From the NCBI GenBank assembly GCA_028280605.1, contig JANQLL010000074.1:1-45256 (forward strand): DNA of 45,256 bases, read 5' to 3'. Numbering within the stretch: the stretch's first letter is position 1; each line of letters starts with the position of its first letter. This document shows positions 18,590 to 27,328 of this stretch, in pieces. The DNA comes from Candidatus Gastranaerophilales bacterium (GTDB taxonomy: Bacteria > Cyanobacteriota > Vampirovibrionia > Gastranaerophilales > JANQFW01). The translations under genes and the position numbers were made by a program. The notes beneath the pieces were generated by a model. The model ran no database searches, was not told where the DNA came from, and saw nothing but the letters and a program-made list of their open reading frames with translations.

Positions 18590-19155
18590 TAACAACTCCT
18601 AGTATTAATAAAGTCAATTATCTCTTTTAAAGATTCATCAACAGTTTTGTTTTCTGTGTAAATTACTAACTCTGGATTCTCAGGCTTTTCATACGGATCA
18701 TCTATGCCCGTGAAATTTTTAATTTCGTTTGCCCTGGCTTTTTTATATAAGCCTTTTACGTCTCTTTTTTCGCATTCTTCCAGTGATGTAGCAACATAAA
18801 TCTCTACAAAATCCGAACACATTTGCCTGACAAAATCTCTTGACTCTTGATATGGAGAAATAAATGATGCAATAACCGTTACGCCATGATTTTCCAGCCT
18901 GGAAGCTATATAACCCATTATTTTTATATGATTATTTCTTTCTTCTTTAGAAAACCCTGTTTTCGGAAAGATTGACCTTACGTTATCTCCATCGAGATGC
19001 TCAGCCTTTTGGCCATTAGTTACAAAATAATCATATAATTTTTCTGCAATGGTAGATTTTCCGGCCCCTGATAATCCTGTTAGCCATAAAACACAGCCTT
19101 TCTGACTGTTTGTTTGAGTATTATTTTCTTTAGTTTTTAATTGTACTTCACTCAT
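18589..19155 (-). CDS. cysC: Adenylylsulfate kinase CysC
   Basis: The protein is 188 residues from ATG 19153-19155. A GTG at 19182 is in frame, but it would lie about 5 bases from the transcription start predicted by the promoter at 19194-19222, so the ATG is preferred. Walker [10 protein letters not shown] (27-35) is intact, as are [10 protein letters not shown] and the [14 protein letters not shown] lid region, with [15 protein letters not shown] near the end. It phosphorylates APS to PAPS. This intact enzyme explains why the kinase-like tail of CysN could decay. It is coupled to cysD by a one-base overlap. Confidence 0.9.
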   Translation of the reverse strand: MSEVQLKTKENNTQTNSQKGCVLWLTGLSGAGKSTIAEKLYDYFVTNGQKAEHLDGDNVRSIFPKTGFSKEERNNHIKIMGYIASRLENHGVTVIASFISPYQESRDFVRQMCSDFVEIYVATSLEECEKRDVKGLYKKARANEIKNFTGIDDPYEKPENPELVIYTENKTVDESLKEIIDFINTRSC

Positions 19156-19193
19156 AACCGTATTTTCTTTTCTCTCGCTCACCCTGCTTAGTT

Positions 19194-19222
19194 ATATTAT
19201 CTATTTTCTACTTCATTGTCTA
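19194..19222 (-). promoter_or_regulatory. Promoter upstream of cysC, twin of the Rrf2 promoter
   Basis: On the minus strand TAGACA (19217-19222), a 17-bp spacer and TAATAT (19194-19199) are identical in both hexamers and spacing to the promoter of the Rrf2 gene. This suggests cysC-cysD-cysN has its own start, under shared control. Confidence 0.55.
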
Positions 19223-19233
19223 CATTATACCTT

Positions 19234-19986
19234 TTAACCAGTTATAAAGGCAAGAAGTTCACTTTGCATTACAGTTCTGATATTCAAAATTATAATTATA
19301 ACACCTATCAAAATCATAAAAGGCTTATGTGGTAATTTTTTACAAGCTATGGCCGCAAAAGGTGCAGCTATAACGCCGCCGATAATTAAGCCCAATATCA
19401 CATTAAGATGTGTAGTGCCTAATGCCAGAAAAAATATTGTGGATTGGGCAAGTGTAACAATAAACTCCGAAGAATTAACAGAACCGATTGTTTTTCTTAT
19501 ATTGTTACCTCTGGCTACTAATGTTGAAGTAACAATCGGTCCCCATCCGCCACCGCCGATAGCATCGAAAAAACCACCGGTCAGACCTAACGGAAACAGT
19601 TTTGACTTAACATCTTTTTCTTCTCTACCCTTTAAAGCCCTGTAAATTATCGCAACACCCATTATTATCAAATAACCGGCGATAAATGGTTTTATTGCAC
19701 TGCTTGGTGTTGCCACAAGAAGATAAGCACCAAGACCTCCACCTATAACTCCAGGTAAAAGCAATTTTTTAAACAAAACATTATCAACATTGCCCAGCTT
19801 AAAATGGAAAGCCCCTGATACACCTGTTGTGAATATTTTTGCAAAGTGGACGCTTGCGCTTGATGCGGCTGATGGCACACCTAAGCCTATTAAAAAACTA
19901 TTTGATAAAACACCATACGCCATGCCCAGACAACCATCAACCAGTTGAGCAAAGAATCCCACTATTATAAATGACAGTATATCCAT
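19234..19986 (-). CDS. TauE/SafE-family permease, probable sulfur-anion transporter
   Basis: The protein is 250 residues with about seven or eight hydrophobic spans. The family repeat is visible: GFFAQLVDGCLGMAYGVLSN near the start and GLTGGFFDAIGGGGWGPIVT in the second half. AAAGGA precedes the ATG. TauE/SafE proteins move sulfite, sulfoacetate or sulfate-related anions across the inner membrane. Sitting between the Rrf2 regulator and cysC, it is most likely the sulfate importer, or a sulfite/thiosulfate carrier, for the assimilation pathway; direction and substrate are inferred from context. Confidence 0.82.
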   Translation of the reverse strand: MDILSFIIVGFFAQLVDGCLGMAYGVLSNSFLIGLGVPSAASSASVHFAKIFTTGVSGAFHFKLGNVDNVLFKKLLLPGVIGGGLGAYLLVATPSSAIKPFIAGYLIIMGVAIIYRALKGREEKDVKSKLFPLGLTGGFFDAIGGGGWGPIVTSTLVARGNNIRKTIGSVNSSEFIVTLAQSTIFFLALGTTHLNVILGLIIGGVIAAPFAAIACKKLPHKPFMILIGVIIIILNIRTVMQSELLAFITG

Positions 19987-20022
19987 GCTTAAGTCCTTTA
20001 TTTACACAACTACTAATCCTTT

Positions 20023-20424
20023 TTATAGCAAATCTGCTAACGTAGTGCGCTCTAATTTTTCTGCGATAAAGTCACGTATTTCTTTAAAGGTATTTTTTAA
20101 ATTTGCATTTTTTTCTATTGGAGTATTTTTATAAAAGTGTTCACTGACTGAGCCTACCGGCGCAAGGGGTCCGTCCAGCAATCGTATAACTTCTGCCAGT
20201 GTTATTTTTTCCGGTGACTTTGATAGTTTATAACCTCCTTCTGTCCCTCTTCTACTGTTTAAATAACCTGATCTGTTTAATATTAATAATATTTGACTTA
20301 AAAATTTTTTGGGAATATTGTACTTTTTGGAAATTTCTTCTATTTTTACGTATCCATCGTTATAGCTTTGAGATAATTCTACCAATGCAAGGCACGCATA
20401 CTCCCCTTTTGTAGATAGTCTCAT
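20023..20424 (-). CDS. Rrf2-family regulator, CymR-like
   Basis: The protein is 133 residues. It begins MRLSTKGEYACLALVELS and has the winged helix of the Rrf2 family, with IPKKFLSQILLILNRSGYLNSRRGTEGG split between the recognition helix and wing. The three clustered Cys that bind Fe-S in IscR are absent from the region around 90-110; only C10 is present. That favours a CymR-type sensor of sulfur or cysteine status. It heads the sulfate assimilation block, 36 bases before the permease gene. A dyad lies over its own -35, so autoregulation is likely. Confidence 0.8.
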   Translation of the reverse strand: MRLSTKGEYACLALVELSQSYNDGYVKIEEISKKYNIPKKFLSQILLILNRSGYLNSRRGTEGGYKLSKSPEKITLAEVIRLLDGPLAPVGSVSEHFYKNTPIEKNANLKNTFKEIRDFIAEKLERTTLADLL

Positions 20425-20459
20425 TTTTTGACCTTATGTTTTTATATGAACTTTATATA

Positions 20460-20488
20460 ATATTATCAAACTAATTATATCTTGTCTA
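20460..20488 (-). promoter_or_regulatory. Promoter of the Rrf2/sulfate assimilation block
   Basis: On the minus strand TAGACA (20483-20488), 17 bp and TAATAT (20460-20465) precede the Rrf2 gene. Transcription would start near 20453, 29 bases before the ATG, which has AAGG as its ribosome binding site. Confidence 0.65.
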
Positions 20489-20502
20489 TCATCTTAATAG
20501 AC
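20484..20502. promoter_or_regulatory. Dyad over the -35 of the Rrf2 promoter
   Basis: GTCTAT and ATAGAC form a perfect 6-bp inverted repeat with a 7-bp centre. One arm lies inside the -35 hexamer. This is where an autorepressor would bind. A second 7-bp dyad (TTTATCA / TGATAAA, 20533-20555) lies further into the divergent region, toward the polysaccharide genes. Confidence 0.5.
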
Positions 20503-20645
20503 TTAGTGGTTAATGAAAATAATAAAATATTTTTTATCACCTACTTATTGATAAAGTTGGGGAATTTATTTTTCTTTTTAGATAAAAGAATTTATAAGTT
20601 AGACTTGTTTAAAATTTTTGGGAATGAGAGGTAAAAGTAAATATT

Positions 20646-21350
20646 ATGGGAGTTATCGCATCAGAAATATCAACATGTCTTGATCAGGAGAAATTGCAGA
20701 ACAATTATTTTGCGTCACAGAGTTTTAATTTGAAATCAATTAAACCTTTTCAGTGGTCTATAAAAAGAAGTTTTGATGTATGTTCCAGTTTAATTTTTAT
20801 ATCAATGTTTTGGTATGTATTTTTGATCATTGCACTGGCTATAAAGTTAGAATCTAAAGGGCCTGTATTTTTTAAACAAGAAAGAGTAGGGCTCTGCGGA
20901 AAAAAATTTTATATGTATAAATTCAGAAGCATGGTGCAAGATGCAGAAGCACAAATGGACAAAATAAAAGACTTGAATCAAGCAAGCGAAAAAATGTTCA
21001 AAATATTTGACGATCCCAGAATGACAAAGGTTGGAAAATTCATAAGAAAATACAGTATAGACGAATTTGCGCAATTGATAAATGTGATAAAAGGAGAAAT
21101 GAGCCTGGTAGGACCAAGACCGCCAGTACAAAGAGAAATAGATACTTATGAAAAATGGCATTATATAAAATTTGCCACTTTACCGGGGCTTACCGGCATG
21201 TGGCAAACCAGCGGCAGATCTGATATTACTGATTTTGACCAAGTTATAGCTTTAGATTATTCATACATAACAAATTGGAATTTTTTGCTAGATATTAAGC
21301 TTATCTTAAAAACAATACCGGTTGTTATAGCCGGGAAAGGAGCAGCTTAA
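20646..21350 (+). CDS. Initiating sugar-phosphate transferase for exopolysaccharide
   Basis: The protein is 234 residues, the length of the catalytic part of WbaP-type enzymes. One hydrophobic span lies at about 45-70 (SLIFISMFWYVFLIIALAIK). The family motifs follow: GPVFFKQERVG, KFRSMVQDAE, IDEFAQLINVIKGEMSLVGP with the RP pair, and LPGLTGMWQTSGRSD. It transfers a sugar 1-phosphate from a nucleotide sugar to undecaprenyl phosphate at the inner membrane, starting repeat-unit assembly. It is the first gene of the polysaccharide block. The GAGAGG site is about 14 bases before the ATG, rather far, so translation may be modest. Confidence 0.88.
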   Translation: MGVIASEISTCLDQEKLQNNYFASQSFNLKSIKPFQWSIKRSFDVCSSLIFISMFWYVFLIIALAIKLESKGPVFFKQERVGLCGKKFYMYKFRSMVQDAEAQMDKIKDLNQASEKMFKIFDDPRMTKVGKFIRKYSIDEFAQLINVIKGEMSLVGPRPPVQREIDTYEKWHYIKFATLPGLTGMWQTSGRSDITDFDQVIALDYSYITNWNFLLDIKLILKTIPVVIAGKGAA

Positions 21351-21412
21351 TTTTAGTGCTAGTTATCAGCCCTTCGACATACCACTACTAAAGCAGATTT
21401 AGGAGATAAACC

Positions 21413-22660
21413 ATGAAATTTAATTTTTTATTAGGGATTTTTTTAGGATTAATTTGTTTTAATTCAAATGTTTATGCGCAAATGCAAGATAAAACAGATT
21501 TTAAAAAAATATCCAATAATAAGCCTTTTAACATTTCAAATTTTAAGAAAAATATAAAAGCAACTAAAAAAAGTAATAAACCAAAGCTGGATTTAGCTTT
21601 GAATGATATATACCTAAATGAATATTACAAGACAGACAGTGTAGATATAAAGCAAGATATTTTTAAATTAAGAGTAAAAACTTTGGACACCAAATATCTA
21701 TTAGCACCGGGTGATGTTATAGATATTGTAGTATATCAAGATGCCGAGTTTTCTAGAAATGATGTACTGATTAGACCTGATGGTTATGCAACGGTAGTAC
21801 CTTTTGGAGAAGTGTATGCAGCCGGGCTTAGTATTGAAGAATTAACAGAGCATCTGGAAGATAAATTTAAAAAGTATATTTTAAACCCTAAAATTTCTAT
21901 AAATATAGATACTATAAAAACTGCCAAAGTTTATGTCTATGGTGCAGTACAACACCCCGGGCTTTATCAGCAAGAGAATTCGATAAGCAAAACAACAGCG
22001 CAAGACCAGCGTATTGCATTAAGCCCGGACTTAACAATAGCAAGTGTTATAAAAAATGCTGGCGGCATAAAATATAATGCTGATTTGGAAAAAGTACAAG
22101 TAATAAATAAATCAACAGGTAAGCATATAAATATAGATTTATTTAAATTATTAAAAGAAGGGGATACAAGGCAAGATATATACTTAAGCACTGGAGATTC
22201 TGTTTATATTCCTTATTTAAAAGATGATTTACTGCTTTCTGATGATGATTTTCAATTAATATCCAGCTCATCCATAGCTCCTGAGAGTTTTCCGGTCAGA
22301 GTAACGGGATCAGTAAACAAGCCGGGTCTTTATGATCTAAAATCAGCAAGTCCGGGATTAAATTCAGCAATAGCAGCATCTGCAGGATATACTATTGATG
22401 CAAACAAAAAAATGGTAACTGTTTATAGAAAAATGCCTACCGGCAATGTATCCAAAATACTTATAAATCCTGCAAAAACAGATTTAGTATTAAGACCTGA
22501 TGATTTGATTGAAGTAAAAGACAAAAAAGTATCATTAGCAGGCAGGGGCTTTTCTTTCCTAGGCTTAATAATATCACCGTTCACACGATTTGCCAACACT
22601 TATAATAGCTGGGCAGAAATGTTCCACCCTTCCAGAAGATACAGAAGATGGTTATATTGA
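21413..22660 (+). CDS. Wza-like outer-membrane polysaccharide export protein
   Basis: The protein is 415 residues with AGGAGAT before the ATG. A signal peptide (MKFNFLLGIFLGLICFNSN) likely ends at VYA; there is no convincing lipobox, so it is probably not a lipoprotein, unlike Wza of E. coli. A Poly_export domain starts at LLAPGDVIDIVVYQDAEFS, followed by two SLBB domains: VYVYGAVQHPGLY and FPVRVTGSVNKPGLYDL. The C-terminus (SRRYRRWLY) is basic and aromatic. It would form the export channel across the periplasm and outer membrane. It is the main evidence for a diderm envelope. Confidence 0.87.
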   Translation: MKFNFLLGIFLGLICFNSNVYAQMQDKTDFKKISNNKPFNISNFKKNIKATKKSNKPKLDLALNDIYLNEYYKTDSVDIKQDIFKLRVKTLDTKYLLAPGDVIDIVVYQDAEFSRNDVLIRPDGYATVVPFGEVYAAGLSIEELTEHLEDKFKKYILNPKISINIDTIKTAKVYVYGAVQHPGLYQQENSISKTTAQDQRIALSPDLTIASVIKNAGGIKYNADLEKVQVINKSTGKHINIDLFKLLKEGDTRQDIYLSTGDSVYIPYLKDDLLLSDDDFQLISSSSIAPESFPVRVTGSVNKPGLYDLKSASPGLNSAIAASAGYTIDANKKMVTVYRKMPTGNVSKILINPAKTDLVLRPDDLIEVKDKKVSLAGRGFSFLGLIISPFTRFANTYNSWAEMFHPSRRYRRWLY

Positions 22661-22749
22661 TGATAAAAAGTTCTTTTTCTGAAGATACTTCCCTCTTGAT
22701 AGGGGCAGGGGGTAAATATAAAAAGCAAGATGTTTAGAGGAGGTTCCCC

Positions 22750-24939
22750 ATGGATAATTTTATTCTAAAAAAGATATTTGATAATATAGTTAAAAATATG
22801 AGAATGATTCTTATACTTGCTGTTATTGGTGCAGCAATCGGTACATTGTATGCAACACTTATTTATAAACCAATTTATGAATCTACAGTAAAGATATTAG
22901 TAGGAGATGAACATCAGGTTCCGTTCGTAACCGATTTAAATACTCAAAATCCTTTAATGCTTTCATCCAGAGGAAATAATCTTATTTTTACTCAAATGCA
23001 AGTGCTAAAATCTACTGAATTATCAAAAAAAGTTTGGAAAAGCATTAAACAAAAATATAAATTTGAAACTAATGACCGCATGGGCGAAAAGTTTATACAA
23101 GAATCAGTAACTATTGTTAACCCAATAAGAACAAACATTATTGAAATAACAGCAAGATGGACAAAACCTGAAGTTGCACAAGATGTTGCAAGCGAATATG
23201 CCAAAGTATACAAAAACTTCAACGAAACTAAATTAAAAAGACGGGTATTAAACAATAAAAATGCTATTAATATTCAGTTAGATAATGCCCAAAATAATTT
23301 GTCAAAAATAAGAGAAGGTATAAAAGAGTTTAGGGAATCAAATCTATCAGTAGATTTAAAAGCTGAAGCTGAAAATATTGTAGGCCAGTTAAGCGACCTG
23401 GAAAACAGATATTATGAAATTATGTCTGTTGCCGGCGGAGAAGCAAGCAGAATAAATACGATCAGCAAAAGACTAGGCATTAGTCCTGAGCATGCAGTTA
23501 ACTCTATTGCTCTTGGCCATAATTCAAACATAATTACTCTGCAAAGCAAATTGGAAAGATTGGAAGAAGAGATTGCAGATTTACGATCCAAATATACAGA
23601 GTTGCATCCGTCTGTAGTCAGCTTAAGAGCAAGAATAGATCAAGTTAAAGCACTTATTGACAAACAGGTTCAACAAACTATAGGAATAAACTCTTCTCAA
23701 CCTGATATATATATATCCGATCCTTTAAGAACTGATATGATACAGTCTTTAGCTATTAGTGAGTCTTCTTATAAAAGTTTACAAGCGCAAAGCAGATCTT
23801 TAAGAAATGCTATTAAATCTTTAAAAAATAAACAAAGAAGCATTCCCGGCAAGCAACTTACACTAGCTAATCTTGTGCAAGAAGAAAATAACTGGATAAA
23901 CATTGTTGACAAGTTAAAAAACAAACTTATTGAATCTCAAATAAGAGAATCTGAAATTATCAACAATATAAATATCATAGAACATCCGCAAAAGGCTGAA
24001 CATCCTGTTTTTCCATCCAGATTGCAGTTAGCTTTAATATTTGCATTATTAGGCTCAATGATTGGTGTAATAAGCTCTGTTATGGAATATTTAATGAAAA
24101 ATGTTTATGAGTCACCAGAAGAACTGGAGCACGATTTAAAAGTTTCTCACCTTGGCTCAATACCTTGGATAAGCCGAGATAGATTTAGTGAAGACAATGG
24201 TTTGATCATTTCTGATGATTTTGTATCCGTTCATTCGCTTTCTTATCAAAAAATTGTGTCAGCTCTTAATTTAAGAGCTTTTGATGATGACAAAAAAATT
24301 GTATCATTTACTTCTACAGAACCATCCAAGTTAAGGTCAGGAATTCTTATAAATATTGCATATAGCCTGCGCAAGACAGGCCAGTCTGTTATTGTGGTAG
24401 ATGCTGATTTTAGAACTCCAACTATACACAAAGAATTCGGATTTTTAGATAGTAAATTCAGCTTATCATCTTTGATTAATAAAATCGCCAAGTCTAAAAG
24501 AGCTAATAATGACTTTAACTGGAGAGATTTAGAGTACTACATCAAGCGAACTGATGAAATTTATGATATAAGTATTCTTTCAAATTATGACAATGTAATG
24601 AATCCTAATGAATATATTCATTCAAGAGAGTTTAAACTTCTTATCCTCAAACTCTCAGAAATGTATGACTGGGTGTTATTAGACTTACCTCCGGTATCTG
24701 CTGTTATGGATGCTGTAGCAACAGGAATAAATTCTAATGGAGTCGTTATAATTTCCGGTATTAACACCACAAAAAACACATTTAGAAATACAGTTAAACA
24801 GTTTAATACTTATAAAGTGCCTGTTTTAGGTGTAATAACGAGAGAACCTGACTTTAAAGATATTAAAATCTCTAGTGAATACTTAAAACAGATAATTTCA
24901 AATGTCATGCCTTATAACTCAAATACAATAAAACGATAA
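22750..24939 (+). CDS. Wzc-like polysaccharide copolymerase with degenerate BY-kinase domain
   Basis: The protein is 729 residues with GAGGAGG before the ATG. There is a first membrane span at about 18-38, a Wzz domain, a long coiled-coil periplasmic part (about 150-420), a second span at about 425-445, then a cytosolic kinase-like domain. Walker A' VIVVDADFR (547-555) and Walker B WVLLDLPP (641-648) are kept, but the Walker A stretch reads STEPSKLRSG (522-531) without the usual GKS/T. The C-terminus lacks a Tyr cluster, ending YNSNTIKR. It should set chain length and bridge to the Wza-like channel; phosphotransfer is doubtful. Confidence 0.85.
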   Translation: MDNFILKKIFDNIVKNMRMILILAVIGAAIGTLYATLIYKPIYESTVKILVGDEHQVPFVTDLNTQNPLMLSSRGNNLIFTQMQVLKSTELSKKVWKSIKQKYKFETNDRMGEKFIQESVTIVNPIRTNIIEITARWTKPEVAQDVASEYAKVYKNFNETKLKRRVLNNKNAINIQLDNAQNNLSKIREGIKEFRESNLSVDLKAEAENIVGQLSDLENRYYEIMSVAGGEASRINTISKRLGISPEHAVNSIALGHNSNIITLQSKLERLEEEIADLRSKYTELHPSVVSLRARIDQVKALIDKQVQQTIGINSSQPDIYISDPLRTDMIQSLAISESSYKSLQAQSRSLRNAIKSLKNKQRSIPGKQLTLANLVQEENNWINIVDKLKNKLIESQIRESEIINNINIIEHPQKAEHPVFPSRLQLALIFALLGSMIGVISSVMEYLMKNVYESPEELEHDLKVSHLGSIPWISRDRFSEDNGLIISDDFVSVHSLSYQKIVSALNLRAFDDDKKIVSFTSTEPSKLRSGILINIAYSLRKTGQSVIVVDADFRTPTIHKEFGFLDSKFSLSSLINKIAKSKRANNDFNWRDLEYYIKRTDEIYDISILSNYDNVMNPNEYIHSREFKLLILKLSEMYDWVLLDLPPVSAVMDAVATGINSNGVVIISGINTTKNTFRNTVKQFNTYKVPVLGVITREPDFKDIKISSEYLKQIISNVMPYNSNTIKR

Positions 24940-25010
24940 TTGTTAAATAAAATTTTAAAGACCGAGCGATGGGTTTCTATTAATGAATGAAAGAAATTAT
25001 ATACAAATAA

Positions 25011-26531
25011 ATGAATATTAATAGTGAAAAAAATATAGGTGATAGAACCAGACAAGGCATAAAGTGGTCATTCGGACTACAGATATTTCATAAGATATTT
25101 TTCTTTTTCAGCAGTATTGTTTTAGCCAGATTATTGATACCTGATGACTATGGCCTGGCTATGATGGCTATTACCATAGATATGCTCATTTGGATGATAA
25201 TGGCACTTGGCCTTAACACTGCTATAATTCACTTTCAAGATGAAGTCGAGAAAAGACTGAATGCTGCTTTTTTTCTTTTACTAGCTTCAGCAGTATTTTT
25301 TACAGGCTTACAATTCCTCTGCGCACCCTTGCTCGCTGCTTTTTATAAAGCACCCCTACTTGAAAATATTATAAAAGTAAGCTCCTTAGCATTATTTATA
25401 AATTCTTTCGGGATAATACACAAAACAATACTTGTAAAAAAACTCGATTTTAAAAGAATAGCCGTACTAGAATCATCTGTAAGCGTGTCTAAAAGTATTT
25501 TATCTGTAATCCTGGCTTTTAATGGTTTTGGAGTATGGAGTTTTATTTATCCAAAAGTGGTTGGCTCTATAATTAACGTTCTTTGCTTGCAAAATTTAAC
25601 CAAATGGAGGCCCTCTTTAGATATTTCTGTTGAACACATTAAAGAAATGATTAAGTACGGAAAATACGTTGTATTCAGTAATATAATTGATTATTCAATA
25701 AATAATAGCAGTTATATAATTATCGGAAGCATAATAGGCTCTTTTTCTTTGGGCATATACAGCTTTGCCTACGAAAAAAGCATGATGGTTGTTAATAATA
25801 TAACATATCCGTTAATGATGATATTTTTACCTACATATTCACAGCTTCAGCATCAAGAGGATTCATTAAAAAACGCTTTTATTAAAACATTGCAGCTAAT
25901 ATCCTTGTTTACTTTTCCTTATGTGTTTTTACAGGTTATTTTAGGTCCTGAATATATTATTGGGATATTTGGCAAAAAATGGGAGTCCTCTGTTTTTGTA
26001 TTTCAAATAATTTTAATATATTCAATGTTCAGATCTATTTCGCAGTGTGGCAATCCTATGCTACAAGCTGTTGGCAAGCCTGATATCGCTTTAAAATGGA
26101 ACTTATTATATGCACCTACATTTATTTTAAGCACATATATCACAACTAAATATTTTGACATATATACAGTGGCCCTAATGTGTATGCTTATCGGAGTAAT
26201 AGGCTCGTCTTTCTTTATTATGATAGTTATAAAATTTTTAAATTGGAGTATCAAAGAAGTAACAGGCTCTCTTGCACCTATGTTTGTCTCATCTTTGGTT
26301 ATGGGCATATACATTGCACTTTTTAAGCCTATATTGCTGCATTTTTGTTCAGATAAGTTAACTATATTAGTGATGTGCGCCACTATGGGCTTAGTTATTT
26401 ATTTTTCTTGTATTTATTGCTTTTTTAGAAATTTTTATACCTTAATAACAGAAAATTTAATCAAGCTCTTAACAAAGAAACCGCTACCCCAGGCAGATAG
26501 TGGCAAATCGAATTCTGAAATTTTCAAATAA
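25011..26531 (+). CDS. Wzx-type polysaccharide flippase (MOP superfamily)
   Basis: The protein is 506 residues with about 12-14 hydrophobic segments across its length. The N-terminus, GDRTRQGIKWSFGLQ then ARLLIPDDYGLAMMA, is typical of the WzxC-like oligosaccharide flippase group. It moves lipid-linked repeat units across the inner membrane. It follows the copolymerase gene by about 70 bases, in the same direction. The ribosome binding site is weak, and the C-terminal tail is hydrophilic (LPQADSGKSNSEIFK). Confidence 0.85.
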   Translation: MNINSEKNIGDRTRQGIKWSFGLQIFHKIFFFFSSIVLARLLIPDDYGLAMMAITIDMLIWMIMALGLNTAIIHFQDEVEKRLNAAFFLLLASAVFFTGLQFLCAPLLAAFYKAPLLENIIKVSSLALFINSFGIIHKTILVKKLDFKRIAVLESSVSVSKSILSVILAFNGFGVWSFIYPKVVGSIINVLCLQNLTKWRPSLDISVEHIKEMIKYGKYVVFSNIIDYSINNSSYIIIGSIIGSFSLGIYSFAYEKSMMVVNNITYPLMMIFLPTYSQLQHQEDSLKNAFIKTLQLISLFTFPYVFLQVILGPEYIIGIFGKKWESSVFVFQIILIYSMFRSISQCGNPMLQAVGKPDIALKWNLLYAPTFILSTYITTKYFDIYTVALMCMLIGVIGSSFFIMIVIKFLNWSIKEVTGSLAPMFVSSLVMGIYIALFKPILLHFCSDKLTILVMCATMGLVIYFSCIYCFFRNFYTLITENLIKLLTKKPLPQADSGKSNSEIFK

Positions 26532-26551
26532 ACTTAAAGCAGGAGTTTTTT

Positions 26552-26890
26552 ATGTCAGAAAATAATGATGAAAAAGAATATATTTTAATGTATCGAATCA
26601 GCTCAAAGGGCGGATTTGTAGATTTAAAAGATAAAGAGAGGATTCTCGAAGTATTAAATAATAAAAAAGGCGAGAAGATAGCAAATTCTGACAGTATAAA
26701 ATCACGTATATTTTCTTACCGATACAGATATTTATCTGATTTGAGTTTAAAACTGGGTGATTTTAAGAACTTTATAAAATATTTAAAAAAATCTATTAAG
26801 TTTTATCCTTTTGTAATTTTTGAAAAATTCACTATTAAAGGCTTTATTAGAGGGGCAGGTCATTTTTATAAAAAGAGCTTGAAAAGCTAA
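26552..26890 (+). CDS. Small protein of unknown function with a TPR-like helix pair
   Basis: The protein is 112 residues with a good CAGGAG site. I do not recognise the family. The middle (RYRYLSDLSLKLGDFKNFIK then YLKKSIKFYP) matches one TPR-like helix pair, similar to tails found after some family-2 glycosyltransferases. The C-terminus is basic (AGHFYKKSLKS). It is 20 bases after the flippase gene and last in the block, so a scaffold role in polysaccharide assembly, or a leftover glycosyltransferase tail, are both possible. It has a proper start and site, which favours a real gene. Confidence 0.6.
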   Translation: MSENNDEKEYILMYRISSKGGFVDLKDKERILEVLNNKKGEKIANSDSIKSRIFSYRYRYLSDLSLKLGDFKNFIKYLKKSIKFYPFVIFEKFTIKGFIRGAGHFYKKSLKS

Positions 26891-26893
26891 GGG

Positions 26894-27328
26894 CTATTCA
26901 TAAATATACGAATTTATTCGATTTTTAATGATTGCAAAAACATTTACAGCTTCTTTTATTATAAAATCCCGAACTTCCTCAGCTACATCCTCATTATAAG
27001 TATGAACAGTTAAATTTCTTTTTTTTATTATTTCATTAAAAGCATCTTCTTCATCCGCTTGTATTAAATTCAGCTTAAAACCGGCTTTAAATGCAGCTCT
27101 GGGGCTATTTGTCGTGATCATTTCTTCATCTGCAATAACTTTTAATAGCTTCCATAGCATTTCAAATGTATATTCAAAGCACTGAATAATTCCTGCCCTT
27201 ACAGCTTTTTTTAAGGCTAAATCATTTTTGACAGGATCTTTGAACTCTTGTTGAGTTGTTTCTATTAGTGTATCTAAGGATTTATTAAACTGTTCAAAAT
27301 TTCTGATGATTCTTTCGTTTTGTGCCAT
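26894..27328 (-). CDS. hepT: HepT-like HEPN toxin of a MntA-HepT pair
   Basis: The protein is 144 residues of the HI0074/HEPN family, all alpha-helical. The catalytic RX4HXY motif reads RNLTVHTY (94-101), with R94, H99 and Y101. In characterised pairs this HEPN RNase is silenced when MntA adds AMP to that Tyr. It begins inside the 3' end of the mntA gene (55-base overlap) with AAGGA upstream. Its stop is 3 bases from the stop of the converging polysaccharide gene. Family members were once annotated only as nucleotidyltransferase substrate-binding proteins. Confidence 0.83.
   Translation of the reverse strand: MAQNERIIRNFEQFNKSLDTLIETTQQEFKDPVKNDLALKKAVRAGIIQCFEYTFEMLWKLLKVIADEEMITTNSPRAAFKAGFKLNLIQADEEDAFNEIIKKRNLTVHTYNEDVAEEVRDFIIKEAVNVFAIIKNRINSYIYE

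Noticed and set aside
21413..21481. Lipoprotein signal on the Wza-like protein
   Set aside because: The Cys in LGLICFN is not preceded by Gly, Ala or Ser and a better signal peptidase I site (VYA) follows.
26003..26383. 126-codon minus-strand frame inside the flippase gene
   Set aside because: Antisense shadow of a membrane protein gene with clear family motifs.
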